DNA of 64,000 nucleotides, taken from assembly GCA_963976695.1 (NCBI GenBank), contig CAXBMB010000010.1, forward strand, positions 3,511 through 67,510, written 5' to 3'. Made by a program: the position numbers and the translations under genes. Position 1 is the stretch's first letter, and each line of letters opens with the position of its first letter. The notes beneath the pieces were generated by a model. The model had not been told where the DNA came from, did not search any database, and worked only from the letters and a program-made list of their open reading frames with translations. This document shows, piece by piece, positions 58,340 through 64,000 of this stretch. The stretch is from CAXBMB01 sp963976695 (GTDB lineage: Bacteria > Pseudomonadota > Alphaproteobacteria > Kiloniellales > DSM-21159).

Positions 58340-59380
58340 TCACCCCAGCGCCGGGCTGAAGCGCAGCAGGCTTAAGATTTCGAACAGCAGTTGCGCCCCG
58401 GCGTGGGCGGTATTGCTGGTGCTGTCATATTCCGGCGCCACCTCCACCACATCGCCGCCGACAATGTTCAGGCCCTTGAGGCCCCGCAGCATTTCCAGCG
58501 CCTCGCGGGTGGTGACCCCGCCGATTTCCGGCGTCCCGGTGCCCGGCGCGTAAACCGGGTCCAAGCAGTCGACGTCAAAGCTCACGTAGGTTGGGCCGGC
58601 GCCGACCACTTGGCGCGCCTTGGCGATCACCGCTTCAAGCCCCAGTTTGGGAAGCTCCTCGGCATGAATCACCGTCATGCCCGAATCCTTTGAAAACTCC
58701 CAAAGAAATTCCGCCGCGCCCCGAATCCCGATCTGCACGCAGCGCTGCGGATCCAGCACCCCTTCCAGCACCGCCTCGCGGAACGGGCCGCCGTGATGGA
58801 ACTTCGAGTGATCAAAGGCGCCGCTGGTGTCGCAGTGCGCGTCAAAGTGCACCATACCCAGCGGCTGTTGCGCGCCCAGCGCCTTCATCACCGGCAAGGT
58901 AACCGAATGATCGCCGCCCACCGACAAGGGGATCACGCCGGCCGCCACCAGCTTATGGTAGAAAACCTCGATATCCTGATGGCACATTTCCAGCGAAAAA
59001 CGACTGCGAAAGGGCACATCCCCCACATCGGCGACCCGCAGTTCGCCGACCGGGGCGCACTGCAAGACATGATTGTAGGGTCCCACCCGCTCGATGGTGC
59101 GCACCGCCCGGGGGCCGAAGCGCGCGCCGGGCCGATTGGTAACCCCCAGATCCATCGGCAGCCCGATCAGCGCCACTTGCAGGTCGCCAAAGTCCGGGTT
59201 CTCGGGATCGAGGTGGCGAATTGGCGCGTCGAGAAAGCTGGAAATGCCCGAATAGGGCGCCTTGCGCGACCCCGACTCGTCGATGATCGCCGCCGCCACC
59301 CGCTTGAACAGCGGATCGTGTATTTCCCCCGCGTCGCCAGAATACTTCAGTCGCAACCGCGCCAGTTCGTTCGCGTCCAT
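58340..59380 (-). CDS. Agmatinase-family ureohydrolase
   Basis: This manganese-dependent hydrolase releases urea from a guanidino compound. From ATG 59380 (GCAGGG upstream) it has 346 residues, longer than E. coli SpeB because of an N-terminal extension of about 45 residues. Metal ligands are in LSVGGDHS, MVHFDAHCDTSGAFDH and VSFDVDCLDPVYAPGTGTPE. The arrangement fits agmatinase, guanidinobutyrase or guanidinopropionase, and the sequence alone does not settle which. It converges with modC, and the CRISPR locus starts upstream of it. Confidence 0.88.
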   Translation of the reverse strand: MDANELARLRLKYSGDAGEIHDPLFKRVAAAIIDESGSRKAPYSGISSFLDAPIRHLDPENPDFGDLQVALIGLPMDLGVTNRPGARFGPRAVRTIERVGPYNHVLQCAPVGELRVADVGDVPFRSRFSLEMCHQDIEVFYHKLVAAGVIPLSVGGDHSVTLPVMKALGAQQPLGMVHFDAHCDTSGAFDHSKFHHGGPFREAVLEGVLDPQRCVQIGIRGAAEFLWEFSKDSGMTVIHAEELPKLGLEAVIAKARQVVGAGPTYVSFDVDCLDPVYAPGTGTPEIGGVTTREALEMLRGLKGLNIVGGDVVEVAPEYDSTSNTAHAGAQLLFEILSLLRFSPALG

Positions 59381-59590
59381 CACCCTGCCCCATGCCGTCC
59401 CTGTTGTTGTTGCAAGTGCGCGTGCGCCGCCAGCCTCAGCCACCCGTCCGATCTACCCGCCGGACACACCAGCGGTTGGAGTTTGGCAAGAACCGGCCGC
59501 CGACACCAAGCGGTCTTTTACCCTAGAGCTTATGAAAAACGGTCATTGATCGGCCGTCGGTCAAGCAGGGGCGGAAAAAGACCCCGAAAA

Positions 59591-59615
59591 GAGGCCGGGA
59601 AAGGAGCCGGGAAAG
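59591..59615. repeat. 12-13-bp duplicated unit left of the CRISPR-cas locus
   Basis: GAGGCCGGGAAAG and GAGCCGGGAAAG lie head to tail in the agmatinase / cas9 spacer. This is another of the spacer-confined repeats. Confidence 0.5.
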
Positions 59616-59647
59616 CGGACGCAACCCCGTCCGCATAAGACGGACAC

Positions 59648-59677
59648 AAAAAAAGGGACGGCGTACCGTCCCTTTCG
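59648..59677 (-). terminator. Strong minus-strand terminator upstream of cas9
   Basis: AAAGGGACGG pairs perfectly with CCGTCCCTTT around a CGTA loop, and seven T residues follow on the minus strand. No minus-strand protein gene feeds it: the agmatinase gene starts to its left and cas9 runs to its right. It therefore implies a short untranslated transcript starting between here and cas9. Confidence 0.85.
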
Positions 59678-59785
59678 CATTTTGTGACTAAAACGTCTTG
59701 TTAACAGGCAACGTCCAAGTCCAGATGATCTAAGCCACTTCAGATTGCATTATCCTTGTTGGTTGTGCAAGTCTTTTGTAAACAA
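59648..59785 (-). ncRNA. Candidate tracrRNA, antisense and upstream of cas9
   Basis: Between cas9 and the minus-strand terminator at 59648-59677 is about 110 bases with no reading frame, which should be transcribed leftward and end at that terminator. A GGATAAT near 59744-59750 could serve as a -10 element, which would give a transcript of roughly 95-100 bases, in the range of II-C tracrRNAs. A GACT/AGTC, ACGT/ACGT and TTG/CAA nested stem (about 59683-59721) could be an internal hairpin. The anti-repeat cannot be proved because the array is outside the window. Exact ends are uncertain. Confidence 0.5.
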
Positions 59786-59801
59786 TTCATTAGGGAGCGT
59801 G

Positions 59802-62800
59802 ATGATGCAGTGGCGTTTGGGGCTGGATATTGGGACAAATTCCCTTGGTTGGTGGGCCTTTGAATTGGCCGACAGCCCGACGGGCATGACGGTCTTGCGC
59901 TCACTCGACGGTGGAGCGCGGATCTTCCACGACGGTCGGGAGCCCGGCAAGGCGGGCCGAGTCGGCGACAGCCGGGCGGTGGCCCGGCGACAGTCCAGGG
60001 GCATGCGGCGCAACCGGGATCGCGGGCGCCACCGCCAGGCCGAGCTGATCCGGGAGCTGATCGCCCTGGCGTTGCTGCCCGGCGACCGACAGTGCCGCGA
60101 CGCACTGTTTCAAACTCCGAAAACCACCGATTTGACAGCCCGGAACGCCAGCAACCCCTATCACTTGAGGGATCTGGCGCTGCGCGAAGTATTAACGCCG
60201 CACCAGTTGGGCCGCGTCTTGGCTCACTTGGGCAAAAGACGCGGCTACAAGTCCAACCGCAAGGAATCTTCCGACGACGACGGCGGCAAGTTGAAGGAGA
60301 AAATCGACGCCTTCACCAGCGAGCTTGGCGACCGGACCCTGGGACAATACATCTGGCAAAGCCATCACGCCGAGGTCCGTCAGGAGAAATCGGCCAGCGC
60401 GCAGGGTCCGCGCAGCAACGCCCGGGCGGTGCGCTTCACCGAAGACAGTCCCTACCGCCCGACGCGCGAGCACTATGAAAAGGAATTCGATCGAATCCGG
60501 GAAGTGCAGGCCGCGCACCACCAGCTGACAGCGAAAGACTGGGATCGGCTGAGAGACCGTTTTATTCTATTTCAATGGCCACTCAAGGAGGTCGAACGCG
60601 GGGCCTGCGAATTCTTCGCCGACGAGCCGCGCCACTGGGTCGACACCCCCATTGGCCATGACTTCCGACTCTATCAGGAAGTCAACAATCTTCGTTGGAT
60701 CTCCGACGCAACCCAGCAGGCCCATAACCTGACCATGGCCCAGCGGCAGGCGGTTATCGACAAACTGTTGAGCCAGAAATCCGAGGTCCCCTTCAAGACG
60801 CTACGGAAACTGAAAGGCGCGGACAAACAGCTGCTGTTTCCGAGCGACAGCCTCTTCAACCTGGAAAGCGAAAAACGCAAAGGGTTAAAGCCCCACAAAC
60901 TGGCGGTTCGCTTAGCCGAAAACCCACTTCTTGCCCCCCTCTGGCAGGCCCGCGAACAAAACAATGACGATTTTCTCGATCGGGTCTTCGAATGGCTGTT
61001 CACGGCCGAGGACGACGCCCAGGCGCTGGAAAAGCTGCAGCGTTCGACAGCCGAGGACGGCTTTGGCTTGTCGCTGGCCCAGGCCGAGGCGCTTTGCGCG
61101 ATCAAACTGGGGCGGCAAACGGCATCGGTGAGCCGCAAATTTATGGAAGATATAGTGCCGGTCCTGAGGGACCAGGGCCTGACCTATTCCGACGCGGTGG
61201 CCGAACTGCGCGACGCGGCGGGAAACCCATTGCACCATTCGCTGCGGGACGACAAGCGCCGCTGGCCACAATTACCTTATTATGGCGAGGTCATTCCCCA
61301 GGCCATGCTTGGCAAGGACCCAAAAAAGCACCCGACCGACGATCCCGAGGGTCACTTCGGCCGCATCAACAATCCAACGGTTCATGTGGCGCTCAACCAG
61401 GTTCGCAAGCTGGTCAATTGTCTAACCGAGCGCTTCGGTTCGGCCCCCGCCGAAATTCACATCGAGCTGTCCCGCGACCTCAAGCTGTCAAGAAAACGAC
61501 GCGACGAGGAAACCAGCCTCCAGGCGGCCAATCAGCGCAAGAACGAAGGGCTGCGCAAAAGCTTCGAGGAACTGGGCTACCAGCAAATCTCGGCGCGCGA
61601 TCTCAGGAAAGCCCGGCTGTGGGAGGAGCTCGGCCAGGATACCTTGGCCCGCCGCTGCGTCTACAGCGGCCGCCCGATTTCCCATTCCCAGTTGCTCAAT
61701 GGCGAGGCGGAGATTGAGCATATCCTGCCCTTCTCGCGCACGCTCGACGACGGGCTGGCCAATCAAACCCTGTCGCTCCGCTGGGTCAACCGGTTGAAAG
61801 GCAACAAAACGCCCTATGAGGCCTTCGGCGCGGACCAGCACAAGGACAAGGGGATTGTCTGGGAAGAGGTGATGGCGCGGGCCCAACGCCTGCCGAAACA
61901 AAAACGCGCGCGTTTTGCGGCCAAGGCCATGGAAAACTACGAAAAGGATGGCGGCTTTATCCAGCGGCAGATGACCGACACCGCCTATATGGCCCGCACC
62001 TGCGCCCGATACCTGCGCGGATTGGAGGGCGTTCAGCGCATTGTGACCGTACCGGGACGGCTGACCGCGCTGGTGCGCGGCAAGTGGCAGCTCAATCGAC
62101 TGCTGCATGACCACAACCGCAAGAACCGCGAAGACCACCGGCATCACGCCATCGACGCCGCCGTGATCGCCTTGACCACCCGAAGCCTGCTGGAGAGCAT
62201 TAGCCGCGACAGCGGGCGCGGCAGCGACGACCAGCTCCACCTGCAGGTTCAGGACATTTCAGATGCGCTGCATGAGCAGTTGGAGCAGCGCATCCAGACT
62301 ATGTTGGTGTCGTTCAAACCCGATCACGGCGTCCAGGGCCGCTTCTTCAAGGAAACCGCCTATGGCTTCGTCGAAGAAGACAAGCGGGATCCGGACCTGC
62401 CGAAGCACGGTCTTGTGGTGCGCAAGCCGCTGACCAGCCTGAGCCCGAAGGAGGTTTCCGCCATCCGGGACCCGGGCCTGCGCCGCAAGTTGGCCAGCTA
62501 TCTGAACGACGGACCCGGCCAGGGGGTCAAACTGGACAAGGCGCTGGTTGGCTTCGGTCAGCAGGAAGGCGTCAAACGGGTTCGCATTCTGGTGACGGAG
62601 CAGACGGTCAAACCGGTGAAATCAGCGCCCTATAAGGGCTACGCCCCCGATGCCTACCTCTGCTGCGATATTTGGCAGGTCCCCGATGGCAAGCCCGGGA
62701 AATGGAAAAAGGGCGAAACCAAGTATCAAGGCGTCTTCTGGTCCTATCTGGAGGCGGCGGGCGCCCAGCCCGACAAACTGCAGCGCCAGCCCCATCCCGC

Positions 62801-63044
62801 GGCCCGCTTCATCTGCCGGGTCTTTAAACACGACCAGGTGGCCTATTTTGAAGAGGGTGCCTGGCAATTCCGCCGGGTGGCGGGCTTCAGCACGACGAAC
62901 AACAGACTCGATTTGCGCGAAATCAACAAACCCGAACCCGATCAACAATACCGTTCCATCAACACCCTGGGGGGCTTGCAGCTTCACCGAATAAGCCTAT
63001 CGCCCGACGGACGGCTTCGTAAGTTTCGGGGGCAAATTGCATGA
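59802..63044 (+). CDS. cas9: CRISPR-associated endonuclease Cas9, subtype II-C
   Basis: Cas9 is the RNA-guided double-strand DNA nuclease, 1080 residues from ATG 59802 (a second ATG follows at once; AGGGAG upstream). RuvC-I is LGLDIGTNSLGWW with D9. The Arg-rich bridge helix lies near residues 60-85 (RRQSRGMRRNRDRGRHR). RuvC-II has E555 in IHIELSRD. HNH is EIEHILPFSRTLDDGLANQ with H640, where Glu replaces the more common Asp before His. RuvC-III is HHAIDAAVIAL with H781/H782 and D785. The short alpha-helical lobe and overall size place it in II-C. All catalytic residues are present, so it should be active. cas1 overlaps its stop. Confidence 0.96.
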   Translation: MMQWRLGLDIGTNSLGWWAFELADSPTGMTVLRSLDGGARIFHDGREPGKAGRVGDSRAVARRQSRGMRRNRDRGRHRQAELIRELIALALLPGDRQCRDALFQTPKTTDLTARNASNPYHLRDLALREVLTPHQLGRVLAHLGKRRGYKSNRKESSDDDGGKLKEKIDAFTSELGDRTLGQYIWQSHHAEVRQEKSASAQGPRSNARAVRFTEDSPYRPTREHYEKEFDRIREVQAAHHQLTAKDWDRLRDRFILFQWPLKEVERGACEFFADEPRHWVDTPIGHDFRLYQEVNNLRWISDATQQAHNLTMAQRQAVIDKLLSQKSEVPFKTLRKLKGADKQLLFPSDSLFNLESEKRKGLKPHKLAVRLAENPLLAPLWQAREQNNDDFLDRVFEWLFTAEDDAQALEKLQRSTAEDGFGLSLAQAEALCAIKLGRQTASVSRKFMEDIVPVLRDQGLTYSDAVAELRDAAGNPLHHSLRDDKRRWPQLPYYGEVIPQAMLGKDPKKHPTDDPEGHFGRINNPTVHVALNQVRKLVNCLTERFGSAPAEIHIELSRDLKLSRKRRDEETSLQAANQRKNEGLRKSFEELGYQQISARDLRKARLWEELGQDTLARRCVYSGRPISHSQLLNGEAEIEHILPFSRTLDDGLANQTLSLRWVNRLKGNKTPYEAFGADQHKDKGIVWEEVMARAQRLPKQKRARFAAKAMENYEKDGGFIQRQMTDTAYMARTCARYLRGLEGVQRIVTVPGRLTALVRGKWQLNRLLHDHNRKNREDHRHHAIDAAVIALTTRSLLESISRDSGRGSDDQLHLQVQDISDALHEQLEQRIQTMLVSFKPDHGVQGRFFKETAYGFVEEDKRDPDLPKHGLVVRKPLTSLSPKEVSAIRDPGLRRKLASYLNDGPGQGVKLDKALVGFGQQEGVKRVRILVTEQTVKPVKSAPYKGYAPDAYLCCDIWQVPDGKPGKWKKGETKYQGVFWSYLEAAGAQPDKLQRQPHPAARFICRVFKHDQVAYFEEGAWQFRRVAGFSTTNNRLDLREINKPEPDQQYRSINTLGGLQLHRISLSPDGRLRKFRGQIA

Positions 63045-64000
63045 TCGCCGGACTGGTGGAGATCGCCGAGCCGGGTCGCCAGCTCGAGCTCACAAGAGGT
63101 TTTTTACGGGTTGTCGACCGAACGACCGAGGCAAAGCAAGAACTGGGGCGCGTGCCGCTGGATCAAGTCACCGCCTTGATTATCTCGGCGGCCGATGCGG
63201 TCATCACCCGCCAGCTCTTGGTCGCCCTGGCCGAAAGAAAGGCTGTGACGATCATCTGTGACCGGAACTGGCTGCCGCTGACCCTAACCCTGCCGCTGGA
63301 TGGCCACCATGAATCAGCGGGCATTCTCTACGACCAAATCGCCGCCTCACAGCCGCTTCAAAAACGTCTCTGGCAGCAAATCGTCCAGGCGAAAATCAAG
63401 AATCAGGCGATCATTCTACAGCGCCATCAGCCAAGCCATGCGTCAGGTTGGTCAAAGGTTGACGACCTCACGCGGCTGAGCAGACGGGTCAAGTCCGGCG
63501 ACCCGGAGAATCTGGAGGCGCAGGCGGCCCGGCTCTATTGGCCGGCTTTGCTGGGAAAATCCTTTCGCCGCCGGACAGCGAATGGCCCCAAGCAAATCGA
63601 CGAGGAGGACATGAATGGGCCGCTGAACTACGGCTACACGGTTTTGCGCGCCGCGACCGCCAGGGCGGCCTGCGCCTCAGGTCTAAATACCGCCCTGGGG
63701 ATACACCACCGTCAACGGGGCAACGCCTTTGCTTTGATTGATGACCTTATGGAACCCTTTCGGCCGCTGGTGGATGATGTGGCCCTGTCGCTGAAAGAGG
63801 AATACCAGTTGACCGGCATGACGCCCGAGGTGAAGCGGGCGCTGGCCGGGCTGTTGCGGCAAGACCTGATCACCGATCAAGGCCTATCCCCTCTCTTCAA
63901 CTGCTTGACCCGGCTGTGCCAATCCCTGGTGCGGTCCTTCGCGCGCAAGCAAGCGCTACTGGAGTTCCCCCGGCTGCGCCAGCCAGACCAGCTTTTCTAG
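63041..64000 (+). CDS. cas1: CRISPR-associated endonuclease Cas1 (type II)
   Basis: Cas1 is the integrase of spacer acquisition and works as a complex with Cas2. The 319-residue protein ends exactly at the window edge with a TAG, so it looks complete. Metal-binding residues are E159 in ENLEAQAARLYW, H222/H223 in LGIHHRQRGNAFA and the acidic DDLMEPFRP segment at 234-242. LNYGYTVLRA is typical of type II Cas1. Its ATG overlaps the cas9 stop by 4 bases (ATGA). Cas2 and the repeat array are expected directly downstream. Confidence 0.95.
   Translation: MIAGLVEIAEPGRQLELTRGFLRVVDRTTEAKQELGRVPLDQVTALIISAADAVITRQLLVALAERKAVTIICDRNWLPLTLTLPLDGHHESAGILYDQIAASQPLQKRLWQQIVQAKIKNQAIILQRHQPSHASGWSKVDDLTRLSRRVKSGDPENLEAQAARLYWPALLGKSFRRRTANGPKQIDEEDMNGPLNYGYTVLRAATARAACASGLNTALGIHHRQRGNAFALIDDLMEPFRPLVDDVALSLKEEYQLTGMTPEVKRALAGLLRQDLITDQGLSPLFNCLTRLCQSLVRSFARKQALLEFPRLRQPDQLF

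Noticed and set aside
59645..64000. CRISPR repeat array inside the window
   Set aside because: No regularly spaced 30-40-bp repeats are seen. The array must lie beyond cas1 and cas2, outside the window.

Overview
The window is 64 kb of GC-rich, gene-dense bacterial chromosome. PopZ (DUF2497), the ScpA/ScpB, TatABC, SurE/Pcm and SecDF-YajC block, an AapJQMP amino-acid importer and a PCMT-like/TolC pair together point to an alphaproteobacterium, probably of the Rhodospirillales. No rRNA, insertion sequence, prophage or CRISPR array lies inside the window. Two tRNA genes are present, and a type II-C CRISPR-Cas locus begins at the right edge.

Positions 1-20500 hold a housekeeping run read mostly on the minus strand: dgt, argS, a SPOR-domain protein, nagZ, scpA, scpB, a lone FbpC-type ABC ATPase, tatA, tatB, tatC, serS, surE, pcm, an NlpD-like M23 lipoprotein, then yajC, secD and secF. 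A DUF815 ATPase faces the lipoprotein, and erpA leaves divergently from dgt. The ABC ATPase interrupts the run and has its own promoter with a Fur-like box.

Positions 20500-38900 hold xthA, a PAS protein, an M81/MlrC metallopeptidase and a four-gene envelope glycosylation operon (GT2, LAB_N membrane protein, GT39, PAP2). These are followed by ilvD, a CHASE2 adenylate cyclase, valS, popZ, a TolC-type channel and a PCMT-like protein.

Positions 39200-54960 hold tRNA-Cys, tRNA-Asn, an exported protein with a C-terminal CXXCH motif, and two tiny membrane-protein genes that converge on one terminator. Sulfur and amino-acid metabolism follows: NUDIX, cysK, alaX, a flippase, sseA plus a tandem GNAT, an alanine-dehydrogenase-family enzyme, the aapJQMP importer and metC.

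Positions 55000-59400 hold modE-modABC (molybdate uptake) and an agmatinase-family hydrolase. From 59650 to the end there is a strong minus-strand terminator with a short non-coding stretch behind it (candidate tracrRNA), then cas9 and cas1 overlapping by 4 bases. Cas2 and the array should lie just beyond the window.

Two genome-scale patterns stand out. Many spacers carry their own short degenerate tandem repeats (10-22 bp, 2-4 copies, a different sequence each time). A CTAGAGT-centred box, sometimes inside a GGTTT/AAACC palindrome, recurs next to several genes.
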